Below, one piece after another: positions 1 through 9,100 of a stretch of DNA of 64,000 nucleotides (its first letter is position 1; each line of letters opens with the position of its first letter). This DNA comes from Blastocatellia bacterium (GTDB taxonomy: Bacteria > Acidobacteriota > Blastocatellia > Chloracidobacteriales > JADJPF01): assembly GCA_016713405.1 (NCBI GenBank), contig JADJPF010000001.1:682001-746000 (forward strand). Direction: 5' to 3'. The translations under genes and the position numbers were made by a program. The notes beneath the pieces were generated by a model. It worked only from the letters and a program-made list of their open reading frames with translations. It did not search any database and was not told the origin of the DNA.

Positions 1-2
1 CA

Positions 3-1043
3 GACGATTTTGCTAAAGATGAACGGTTGCAAAAGCTTTTTGATTTTGGTTTTGATGTGGATGGAGGATTGTTTAATGGAAGTGCTGCTTATGACCTATT
101 TGATCAAAAGTTAAGAGAAATTACTGGAATTAAAGATCGCCCAGTTACATTTGCAGATTTGCCAATTCCTTGCCAAATTATTACAACTAAGTATAACGAT
201 AGCCAACTGCCTGCCGGTAAAGAAGATTTATCAAAAGTAGAAAACCGTATTTTTGTTTTTAGCCAAGAAACAACTCCTAACACCCCAGTTGCTCTAGCTG
301 TTCGTGCTTCAATGTCAATACCTGGACTTTATGATAGTGTCCAAATGATTGATCCTGCTACAGGTCGTGAAGTAGAGCTTGTTGATGGTGGAGTGCTAGA
401 CAATTTACCTATTGGTTATAACAAAAATAATTTGCCTACAGTAGCCCTTAACCTAACTGAGCCAAATGGAAATAACCCTAAAAATAACCAGGGTCAACCT
501 AAACCGCTTGCATCAGGCCAGTTAAGACCATCAAATGCAATTTCTAGTGGATTAACGGCTCTTAATATGATGAGGGCTGCTGCTGGTGGAGCAAAAGATT
601 TTCGCGAAGCTTCTAAGCCTGCTGCTAATGTTTTTGCATTGTCTATTTTAACTTGGAATTTAGAAAATTATAAACAAGCTAACTCAACTTTGGGCTTTGG
701 CTATGACACAAAGCTTGATCCTACACTAGATAGACAAACTCGGTCAGTTACTCAATCCTTTTTCCGTAACTTTTTAGATGATTTAAGAACACCTGGCGCA
801 CGAGGAACAAATCTTAAAACTCCACCAGCAAATATTTCTTTTGACCGCAATATTCAACTTAATGGAACTAATTACCGTGCAGTTTATACGGGTGGCGATA
901 GAGTTAATTTTGTTTCTAACACAGGAAAACAACATTCAGTTTCTATTGGTAAAGATCAATTGGAAAATTGGGTTATTGATGATTTAGCATTTAATGACCT
1001 AAACGCTAGACTCCGTGTAGCACTAAATGATTTTCTAAACTAG
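3..1043 (+). CDS. patatin-like phospholipase, 5' end cut by window
   Basis: The frame is open to the left edge (reading from base 3), so the N-terminus with the nucleophile GxSxG motif lies outside the window. What remains shows the patatin signature RASMSIPGLYDSV followed by VELVDGGVLDNLP, whose DGG holds the catalytic Asp of the Ser-Asp dyad. The family hydrolyses acyl chains from phospholipids or other lipids. The C-terminal half (from about residue 140 of the visible part) is low in recognisable motifs. A terminator hairpin follows directly, so this is the last gene of its transcript. The first possible start in view, a TTG at base 27, is not a credible real start. Confidence 0.85.
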   Translation, partial: DDFAKDERLQKLFDFGFDVDGGLFNGSAAYDLFDQKLREITGIKDRPVTFADLPIPCQIITTKYNDSQLPAGKEDLSKVENRIFVFSQETTPNTPVALAVRASMSIPGLYDSVQMIDPATGREVELVDGGVLDNLPIGYNKNNLPTVALNLTEPNGNNPKNNQGQPKPLASGQLRPSNAISSGLTALNMMRAAAGGAKDFREASKPAANVFALSILTWNLENYKQANSTLGFGYDTKLDPTLDRQTRSVTQSFFRNFLDDLRTPGARGTNLKTPPANISFDRNIQLNGTNYRAVYTGGDRVNFVSNTGKQHSVSIGKDQLENWVIDDLAFNDLNARLRVALNDFLN

Positions 1044-1063
1044 AAATTTTCTAAATCAAAATA

Positions 1064-1103
1064 AAATCAGGCGACATAATAAAATGATTGTGTCGCCTGA
1101 TTT
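1064..1103. terminator. bidirectional terminator hairpin
   Basis: A perfect 13-bp inverted repeat (arms 1064-1076 and 1091-1103, AAATCAGGCGACA and its complement, 14-nt loop) is flanked by A and T runs. It lies between the convergent patatin gene and S9 peptidase gene, so it can terminate both. Confidence 0.85.
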
Positions 1104-1128
1104 ATTTATTTCGCATTTTTAACAAAAA

Positions 1129-3591
1129 TTACTTTTCTGCTTGTTGTGTTTTCGCATTTTTAACATATTTATCTAGCCACTCAATCATCTCCCATTGCAT
1201 ATGCAGAATAGATTCACGTGCTTGATAGCCATGGCTTTCATTTGGCAACATCACTAAGCGAACTGTTCCACCTAAACCTTTGACTGCTTGATAGAGTCGC
1301 TCGCTTTGGATTGGAAAAGTACCGGGGTTATTATCTGCTTCACCATGAATAATTAACAAAGCATCTTTAATTTTATCTGCATAAACAAAAGGAGACATTT
1401 TTACATAAGTTTCAGGTGCTTGCCAAAATGTACGTTCCTCAGCCTGAAATCCAAAGGGCGTTAAAGTTCGGTTATAAGCACCGCTTCGAGCAATTCCAGC
1501 ACGAAATAAGCGTGAATGAGCAAGTAAGTTTGCTGTCATAAAGGCACCATAAGAATGACCACCAATAGCAATTTTATCTCGGTCAGCTACTCCACGTCGG
1601 ACGACTTCTTCAACAGCAGCTTCGGCACTAGTTACAAGTTGTTGTAAATAAGTATCATTAGGCTCTTTGTCACCCTCTCCAATAATTGGCATTGTTGGGT
1701 CATCAAGAACCGCATAGCCTTGAGCAAGTAAAAATTGAGGGCCAAAATAGCTAATTCTTACAAATCTATAGGGTGAATCAGTAACTTGACTTGCTGCTGC
1801 CGCGCTCTTAAATTCTTGAGGATACGCCCACATTACTAGTGGGAGTCTTCCATCTTTAGTTGAATATCCTGGAGGTAGATAAAGTGTAGCTGTTAAATCC
1901 ACTCCATCAGCACGTTTATAGCGGATTTGCTCTTTTTGTACATTGGCAAATTGTGGGCTAGGGTGTGGAAAACTAGTTACTGCTTGTAATTTATTTTTTG
2001 ATAAATCTCTAAGAAAAAAGTTTGGTGGCTCAGTTTTTGACTCACGACGAGTTAAAACAAGTTGAGCATTTTCATCAATTAGCGAGAGTGGAAATTCATA
2101 ATAAGGTGCTTCAGAACGCCAAAGCCTTTCTGTTTTACCTGTTTCTAAGTTTAGCTTGTCTAAAAATGGACGATCTCCTTCAGTAGAAGCACCAGCACCT
2201 ATTAAATAAATGCTTTTGCCATCATTAGCAGTCATCATTATATTTGTGCCTAAATCGCTACGCTTAAAAACAGGGTTGCCAGGGTCAGCATATCGATCTT
2301 CTGAAGAATAATCAAAAAGTAACTTAGGGCTACCAGTTTGATTAGTATTGACTAACCAAGTACGAGTAGCACGGGTTTTATTCCAGCTTTCTGAAACTAG
2401 CGCAAAGCCTTTATCGCTCCAACTCATCCCATCATAACGATAAGCTAAAGAAGCTATGCTGCTTGGCTCAGCGTTAAAAGGTGCAGCTAAAGTAAAAACC
2501 TTGTCCCTAACATCTGCTTTTTGTAATGGGTCGCCATTATCTTGAGCTTCAACCCAATAAATTGTAGCAGGTGCATCACTTCTCCAAGAGTAAAATCTTG
2601 GGCCCGGTAAAACAGCATCAAAATTAATTGGTACACGTTCCCTTAAAGGTAAATCTACCAGTTGTTTAACTAGATTTCCTGTTTTATCCCATAGTTCAAC
2701 GCGAGTAGGGAAGTAACTATAAGGCACACTATAGGAATAAGGACGATGCGTTATTTGTACTAGCAAAGTGCTAGCGTCGGGTGAAGCTTGAACAGAGCGA
2801 ATAACAGCCGGACTACCTACTTTGTTAAAAGTCCCATCTATTGAAACCAAGCCAAGTTGGGCAGTTGTATAATGCTCAAAAAGTTGTTCATCAAAGGAAT
2901 TTTTCAGTAAATCTTGAAATGTTCGAGTAGGGGCAGTTTTTCCAATGCTTTCTTGGATAATTGGCCCGTTTGGAATAACTTGAACAATTGGAGCTTCTGT
3001 GCGGCCTTCAGGAATAAATAAGCTAACTAAAGTTTTGCTATCTGATAGCCAAGTTAAAGTTGGAGCTAATGCCCAATTTAGCTTTGGAGTGTTTAACTTA
3101 CGTGCTTTAGCAGTTGCTACTTCAACCAGCCAAAGTTCTATACCTGTATCAGTAGTATTTGTTAGAGCAATATGCTTTTCATCAGGCGACCAGACACTAA
3201 AACTTAACTGAGCATTTGCTGGCAAGCCTACAACCTCTTTTTGCTCTTGTGTTGATAAATTTAATAAAGTGATTTTGTAATAAAAAACTAGCTGTTTTGG
3301 CCCATTCGTATTTGGATTAATACGTACTCCAGCTAGTCGTAGCTCTGGTTGAGCTACGGCTGAAATAGCCGGTAAATTTGTTGCTTGTAGTAGTGCTAGC
3401 CATTGACGTTTAGAGCTAATGCTAACAACTGGCGTAGGAGGTATATCAACCAAATCTGCTACAGCTTTTGGAGGTGTTTGATATTTTGTATTTGATTGAG
3501 CCAAAATCATATTAGTACACAGAAGCGATAAAACAACTACCAAAAAGAACTGAAAAAAAGTTCTTAAAGTAAAATGATTTACTCGCAACAT
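1129..3591 (-). CDS. secreted S9 family peptidase, glutamyl-endopeptidase-like
   Basis: A serine peptidase of the prolyl oligopeptidase clan with an N-terminal propeller and a C-terminal alpha/beta hydrolase domain. The C-terminal catalytic region reads GGHSYGAFMTANLLAHS (Ser about residue 680), GEADNNPGTFP (Asp about 753) and NESHGYQARES (His about 787). With ARSGAYNRTLTPFGFQ this matches the S9D glutamyl endopeptidase group best. I place the start at 3591: an AGGGAG Shine-Dalgarno sits 10 nt upstream and the protein then begins with a basic stretch and a hydrophobic signal peptide ending LAQ. A longer ATG at 3645 would add 18 residues ahead of the signal. The gene follows the MazG-like gene closely in the sigma-factor operon. 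It probably acts outside the cytoplasm on peptides. Confidence 0.9.
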   Translation of the reverse strand: MLRVNHFTLRTFFQFFLVVVLSLLCTNMILAQSNTKYQTPPKAVADLVDIPPTPVVSISSKRQWLALLQATNLPAISAVAQPELRLAGVRINPNTNGPKQLVFYYKITLLNLSTQEQKEVVGLPANAQLSFSVWSPDEKHIALTNTTDTGIELWLVEVATAKARKLNTPKLNWALAPTLTWLSDSKTLVSLFIPEGRTEAPIVQVIPNGPIIQESIGKTAPTRTFQDLLKNSFDEQLFEHYTTAQLGLVSIDGTFNKVGSPAVIRSVQASPDASTLLVQITHRPYSYSVPYSYFPTRVELWDKTGNLVKQLVDLPLRERVPINFDAVLPGPRFYSWRSDAPATIYWVEAQDNGDPLQKADVRDKVFTLAAPFNAEPSSIASLAYRYDGMSWSDKGFALVSESWNKTRATRTWLVNTNQTGSPKLLFDYSSEDRYADPGNPVFKRSDLGTNIMMTANDGKSIYLIGAGASTEGDRPFLDKLNLETGKTERLWRSEAPYYEFPLSLIDENAQLVLTRRESKTEPPNFFLRDLSKNKLQAVTSFPHPSPQFANVQKEQIRYKRADGVDLTATLYLPPGYSTKDGRLPLVMWAYPQEFKSAAAASQVTDSPYRFVRISYFGPQFLLAQGYAVLDDPTMPIIGEGDKEPNDTYLQQLVTSAEAAVEEVVRRGVADRDKIAIGGHSYGAFMTANLLAHSRLFRAGIARSGAYNRTLTPFGFQAEERTFWQAPETYVKMSPFVYADKIKDALLIIHGEADNNPGTFPIQSERLYQAVKGLGGTVRLVMLPNESHGYQARESILHMQWEMIEWLDKYVKNAKTQQAEK

Positions 3592-3657
3592 AGTTAAGTT
3601 TCTCCCTATAGATGTTAAATTTTGATATTTCGATAGCCTAGCCATTAATGATGGGTG

Positions 3658-3978
3658 TTAATCCCAAACACGGCTAGCATTAATTTTGTCTTTTTGGCGG
3701 AAAGCTTTTTCTAAGTCTACATTAAAGTAATTAGCTAAATCTAACAGGTAACTAAAAACATCTGCAAATTCTTCTTCCAAATGAGATTGATTGTTTTTAG
3801 CCTTTTCATCATATAAACCTTGATGTTTACGGATGGCTTTTGCTAGCTCTCCAACTTCCTCGGAAAATAACAAAAATAACTCTAAATGGGTGTTTTTATC
3901 CCAATTCCTTTCTTTACATATATCTTTTATATATTCTTGTAAATCGGCTAAAGTTGGGTTTTCTTTTAATGTTGCCAT
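3658..3978 (-). CDS. MazG-like nucleotide pyrophosphohydrolase
   Basis: A 106-residue all-alpha protein with the metal-binding MazG pattern SEEVGELAKAIR followed by EEEFADVFSYLLDLAN (the ExxE and ExxD ligands). Length and layout match the single-domain MazG-like/dCTPase group, which hydrolyses (d)NTPs to monophosphate and pyrophosphate as house-cleaning. It starts 15 bp after the sigma-factor stop and so is probably in the same operon. Its exact substrate cannot be read from the sequence. Confidence 0.85.
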   Translation of the reverse strand: MATLKENPTLADLQEYIKDICKERNWDKNTHLELFLLFSEEVGELAKAIRKHQGLYDEKAKNNQSHLEEEFADVFSYLLDLANYFNVDLEKAFRQKDKINASRVWD

Positions 3979-3993
3979 TTTTTAACCTGGTTA

Positions 3994-4869
3994 TTAATTT
4001 TGTTGTGCTTTTAATTGGTTTTGTAAGTATACCAGCTTATCAGGATTTACAATTGTATAAATATTTTTGATTTGCCCATCAGCTACTTGAAAACAAGTAA
4101 CATTAATCAAACTCTCTTCTAACCAAGAAAACACGGCTGGACTAAAGTTCACTTGTCCATATGTGAAGTAGACAGCCGGATTTTTGCTCATTAATCCAAA
4201 TAGTAACTTTAAGACATTGTTTTGGCCTATAACAGGTCTACGAGCAGCATTAGTTTTGCCTCCACCGTCTGACCACGCAGTTATGTCTGTTGCTAGAATA
4301 TTTGTTAAAGTTGCAAAATCTCCCTCTTGGCAAGCTGTAACAAAGCTTGACACAAGCTTTTCTTGAGCCTCGCGCGAAGGCTCAAAACGGGGTCTTTCTT
4401 TAACAATATGTTCTTTAGCACGGTGGAAGACTTGACGACAATTAGCTACGCTTAAATCCAGGGTTTCAGCAATTTCTTGATGTGAATAATCAAAAACTTC
4501 GTGTAGCAAAAATATAGCTCTTTCCTGCGGGCTTAAGCGTTCTAGCATAGTCAAAAAAGCAATAGAAATAGATTCAAAAAGCTCTAGCTTATTATTCATT
4601 GGTAAATCGCTTTCATTTGTTAGCAATGGCTCAGGTAGCCATAGACCAATATATTTTTCCCTCTCAACTCGTGCAGATTTCAAATGATCTAGTGATAGTC
4701 TAGTAACAATTTGGCTTAGGTAAGCTTTTAAGGAATGAATTTGGGATTTATCTGTAGCTAAATAACGTAAATACGCATCTTGAACAATATCTTCTGCATC
4801 TGTCGCACTGCCTAACATTCGATAAGCAATAGAAAACAGCAGGGGTCTATATTCTTGAAAGTCTTCCAT
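3994..4869 (-). CDS. ECF41-type RNA polymerase sigma factor with SnoaL-like tail
   Basis: The N-terminal part has sigma region 2 (SATDAEDIVQDAYLRYL) and region 4 (LSPQERAIFLLHEVFDYSHQEIAE). The 291-residue protein carries all three ECF41 marks: WLPEPL in the linker (residues 77-82), DGGGK (201-205) and NPDKL (275-279) in a fused C-terminal SnoaL-like domain. In studied ECF41 factors this tail controls activity in place of a separate anti-sigma factor. The usual partner is an oxidoreductase, epimerase or decarboxylase gene transcribed from an ECF41 promoter. Here it is the FAD oxidoreductase ending 3 bp upstream of this start. A matching promoter lies upstream of that gene. Confidence 0.93.
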   Translation of the reverse strand: MEDFQEYRPLLFSIAYRMLGSATDAEDIVQDAYLRYLATDKSQIHSLKAYLSQIVTRLSLDHLKSARVEREKYIGLWLPEPLLTNESDLPMNNKLELFESISIAFLTMLERLSPQERAIFLLHEVFDYSHQEIAETLDLSVANCRQVFHRAKEHIVKERPRFEPSREAQEKLVSSFVTACQEGDFATLTNILATDITAWSDGGGKTNAARRPVIGQNNVLKLLFGLMSKNPAVYFTYGQVNFSPAVFSWLEESLINVTCFQVADGQIKNIYTIVNPDKLVYLQNQLKAQQN

Positions 4870-4872
4870 CTT

Positions 4873-6063
4873 TTAAGCTTTAGCCTCCAAGAGTTGAAGA
4901 TTAGATTTGGGCCAAGTATAAGCAAATAGTTCTTTTTGTTCTAATTTAATTGACCAAACAGTATAACGACAAATGACTTCTTTTATTAATGCTGCTAAAC
5001 GACCTGTGATAATGCTTTCTTTGGGTACATCATCCGCGCCAGCTACTTGAATTAAACCATGTTTGCGACCAAGACTTATAGAACGACCAGCAAAAGCAAA
5101 AGAAAATGGCTCTAAACCTTTGTTTTGCAACTCATTACAAATATTGTCTACAGCATATGCGCCTAAGGGCATAGCACTAGCGCAAGACATCCTTAGCTCT
5201 ATTCCATTAATAGTTGCTGCATCACCCACAGCATAAACTTCTGAATGAGACAAAGATCTTAAGGTAATATCGGTAAGAACTTGACCAAGGCTGTTTACCA
5301 TTAAACCAGCTTGCCTAGCTATTTTTGGAACTGTAAAAGCTCCTGCCCAAAGGCACAAGTCAAACTCCAGTTGTTTGCCAGAACTTAAATGTAAGCTATT
5401 TTTGCTAACTTGCAAAACACGAGTTTTATCTTTAACCGTGATAGCAAATTTAGCAAAGACTTGATTTAAGTAATTTTGACCTTTTTGCGAGAGTTGCGAG
5501 CCAAAAACATCGTTAGTCACCAGAGTAATTTTAATTGTAGGGAAAATTTCAGCAATTTCTGTTGCTGATTCAATTCCAGTTAAACCACCACCACAAATTA
5601 CAAGTTTACCTTTATTTTTAGCTAGCTGTGTCAGCTTGTCTTTAATTTCCAACGACTTAGCTAAAGAATTTAAGCTATAAGTATATTTTTCTAATCCATC
5701 AATTACGCTAGTATCTGTAAGACTTCCCAAAGCATAAATAAGTCGGTCATAGGGAATTTGTTTGTCTTTGCTAGCTTGGTTAACTTTTACTAAACGATTA
5801 TTTAAGTCTATATCTATAATTTGTGCAGCTAGAAAGTCAACATTTTTTCCAGTAAATAAGTCTTTATAAAACAGTTGTTTGTAGGGTTGACCAGTTAAAA
5901 ATTGATGTAAGCGGATTCGTTCAACAAAAGTTTCTTGGGCATTGATTAAAGTAATTTTTATGCTCTTATTTTTTCTTGCTAAACGCATTGCTGCAAGTGT
6001 TCCAGCATAACCACCACCTAAAATAACTACTTTTTCTATTTGGTTAATTTTGCTACTAGTCAT
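4873..6063 (-). CDS. FAD-dependent NAD(P) oxidoreductase (NDH-2-like)
   Basis: A pyridine nucleotide-disulphide oxidoreductase fold. The FAD-binding Rossmann motif GGGYAG is at residues 16-21, the second dinucleotide motif is ICGGGLTGIESA near residue 170, and the FAD contact VYAVGDAA is near 275. Length (396 aa) fits type II NADH dehydrogenase-like proteins. No transmembrane segment is obvious. It is the first gene behind the ECF41 promoter, with an AGAGGTAAG Shine-Dalgarno before the ATG, and is the expected ECF41 partner. Its physiological electron acceptor is unknown. Confidence 0.88.
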   Translation of the reverse strand: MTSSKINQIEKVVILGGGYAGTLAAMRLARKNKSIKITLINAQETFVERIRLHQFLTGQPYKQLFYKDLFTGKNVDFLAAQIIDIDLNNRLVKVNQASKDKQIPYDRLIYALGSLTDTSVIDGLEKYTYSLNSLAKSLEIKDKLTQLAKNKGKLVICGGGLTGIESATEIAEIFPTIKITLVTNDVFGSQLSQKGQNYLNQVFAKFAITVKDKTRVLQVSKNSLHLSSGKQLEFDLCLWAGAFTVPKIARQAGLMVNSLGQVLTDITLRSLSHSEVYAVGDAATINGIELRMSCASAMPLGAYAVDNICNELQNKGLEPFSFAFAGRSISLGRKHGLIQVAGADDVPKESIITGRLAALIKEVICRYTVWSIKLEQKELFAYTWPKSNLQLLEAKA

Positions 6064-6108
6064 AAATTCTTACCTCTAACTTGTTTAAGTTTAGCTTTCG
6101 CCCCCTAA

Positions 6109-6135
6109 GACGAGTTAGAAGTAAAAAATGTGACA
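6109..6135 (-). promoter_or_regulatory. ECF41-type promoter
   Basis: On the minus strand TGTCACA (6129-6135, -35) is followed after exactly 16 bp by CGTC (6109-6112, -10). This is the published ECF41 consensus. The -10 lies 45 bp upstream of the oxidoreductase ATG. The sigma factor encoded two genes down is the obvious user, giving an autoregulatory loop. Confidence 0.85.
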
Positions 6136-6179
6136 AGTTTTCTAAATTAATATCTTAACTTCCATGACTACATTCCTGG

Positions 6180-9100
6180 TTACATTTTTTGCATTACAGA
6201 AATAAAACCACAACGCTCAAAAAATGCTAGACATTTATGTAATAACTCTGTGTCAATCTTAGGACAAATTATTTGTAATGGTAATAAGGCTTCTTCTGTT
6301 TGATGTACATCAAAAGTAAAGAACTCATCTTCTTGATCTAGGCGTAACTCTTTAATAAAAGGTATTAACGTATATAGTGCATTCTCTGGTTTTAATGTAT
6401 TTTGAGAAGTTATTTCCGTTTGCCATTCTCTAAATGGTTTTGCCTCTAAGTCATAACCAAAGCTACGAACCCAGTCAAATAACCCACTAGCACTTGGAGG
6501 ATAGGGATTAAGAAGATGAAAATTCTTTCCTATTTGATTTGTTTGCTTAGATAAAGTAACTATAGCATTACAAGCAAAATCAACAGGAGTAAGATCAAAG
6601 ACTGAGTTTAACAATGGTGCGCTACCGTATTGTATACAACCTTTAATTAGTAAAGCGATAAAGTCACTGGTATTTGCAACACCAGTTTTGCTATGCCCAC
6701 CTACTAAGTCAAGTCGATAGATTGATACTGGTAAGCCTCTTTGTCTTGCAATTTCAATGATTTTTTCACTAACAACCTTTGTTTGTGTATAGCCTGTGCT
6801 AAAACTTGCTTCTAAGTTGATCTCATCATATTCAAATACTGTTTTTCCACCATTGAAACCTTCAAAAACACTGCTAGTAGAAGTGAAATGAACAGGTTTT
6901 ACTTTTGTTTTACTAGCTAGCCTTAAAACCTCTTGTGTCCCAAAAACATTTGCTGGTTTAAGCACTTGATAGGAGTAAATAAAGTTAACCGTTGCACCAA
7001 CATGATAAATAACATCAATATTAGCAGCTAACTTATCAAAAGTTTCTTCACTTAAACCAAATCTTGGTTGTGATAAATCTCCAACTAAAACGCTAATACG
7101 TGAAGAAAACGCTTCATTCCAAAGCTCATAGAACTTCATTCGTTCTATTAGTCTTTCTTGTGCTAATTCAAGATTTGCAGCCCGTACAAGACAATATATT
7201 TGTGCATTAGTTTGGTTTATTAATTCAACAAGTAAAAAAGCTCCTAAAAAACCTGTTGCTCCTGTAAGGAAGATATTATTAGGCTCAGTTACTATTGAAT
7301 AGTTAGAGGTTGGTGGTTTGATTGATTCATCTAAAACTATTTCTGCTGCTAAATCTAATTTTTCTACCATTGGGCTAGCATTATCAATAATTTCTGCTAC
7401 TTTTCTGGCTGTAGGGGTATTGTCAAACAGAGTTCGTAAAGGGATTTCTACCTTGAAGGTTTCACGTAATTTAACTACTAGTTGAACACTAAGAATAGAA
7501 TTTCCACCTAATTCAAAGAAATTATCTTCTATCCCTATTTGATCAATTTCTAACAATTGAGAAAAAATACTTATGATTTTTGCTTCTGTTTCAGTAGTTG
7601 GGCTTAGATAAGAGTCTTTTAGAAGTGGTCTTTCAGTAGTTGGAATTGGCAAGGCACGACGATTAATCTTACCATTTGGTGTAAGGGGCCAACTTTCCAT
7701 TGGAACAAATGTTGATGGAATCATATATTCAGGCAATTTTTCTGATAGATATTGCCTTAATTTGTTTATTGAAGGTGAGTTTTTAAGTTGAGGGATAAAA
7801 TAGGCTATTATTTTCTTATTTTCAGGCTGATCCGCTTGGATTATTGCTAGACACTCTTTTATCTCAGGATGTTGTGCTAATAAAACTTCTATTTCGCCAA
7901 GCTCAATTCTAAAACCTCTTAACTTAACTTGGTGATCTATGCGTCCAAGAAAATCAATATTACCATCAGGTAAATAACGGGCTAAGTCGCCTGTTCTATA
8001 AAGTCTTGCATTATTCTTAAACGGGTTTGGTACAAATCTTTCATTTGTTAATTCTGGTCTTTGATAATAACCTCTTGCTAGCCCATCACCACCAATATAT
8101 AACTCACCTGATACAGCAACAGGAAGTGGTTGATTAAACTGGTCAAGGATATATATTTCTGTATTGGCAATAGGGCGACCAATAGAAATAAAGCTATTAG
8201 CTTCTTCAACATTGTAAACTGTAGACCAAATAGTTGTTTCTGTTGGCCCATACATATTAAGTAGTTTGCTAGGCAGTGTTTGAGTAATTTCATAAGCAAA
8301 ATTGCTAGGTAATGCTTCACCTCCTAGCAACAAATAATCCAGTTTACTCATAGCACTACGCGCACCTTGATCATTCATAATTAATCTACCCAAAGATGGA
8401 GTGCATTGCATATGTGTAACATTATGGCGATGTATTTGTGCAGCAATTGAATAGTCATAAGTTAGAGCATTACTTTGCTTCATTAATTTGTTTAAGTAAT
8501 CTAAAGCGTTTAACACTGCATCGGCATCAATCCCAAAATCAATTAAACAAGCTATCTCATCAACCCCAATAGCTTTTAATTGGTTGACTATCTTAAAACA
8601 AGTTTCTGGTGTGCCAAATAAACCACTAGTTTCAAAATAACGATCAAAGCGATGTGAAACAACGGTTTCTTTATCTTCGTCTGTTAGAGAATCAAAATTT
8701 AGTCCAATACTTTGTGCTAAAGGTTTTAATAGATCTACAGAACTACGTAAATAATTAGAAAAGGGAATAGTTACTTTCTCTTTAACATACTCTAAATTTT
8801 TTTCTACAAAAGTATGTAACATCAAAGTTACATATCCTTCACCTTTATGGCCGCTACTTTTCCAAGCTTGACGATAAATTACAATTTTTTCAGATAGGCT
8901 TTCAATTGATTGTCCAAGTAAATGGGTAAGTAAATTAATTCCCATTTGACCAGCTATTTTAAAAGTTTCTGGACTACCTCCAGCAGTTAACCAAACAGGT
9001 AAATCTTTTTGTACTGGTTGAGGTAGGGTTTTAATCTCTACATCATTTCCAAAACCATTACGTGCTGTTACAGACTCACCACGCCAAAGCTTCTTTACTG

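Noticed and set aside
3840..4070. Plus-strand hydrophobic small frame over the MazG/sigma junction
   Set aside because: Antisense to two well-supported genes, with no ribosome site and no family signal.
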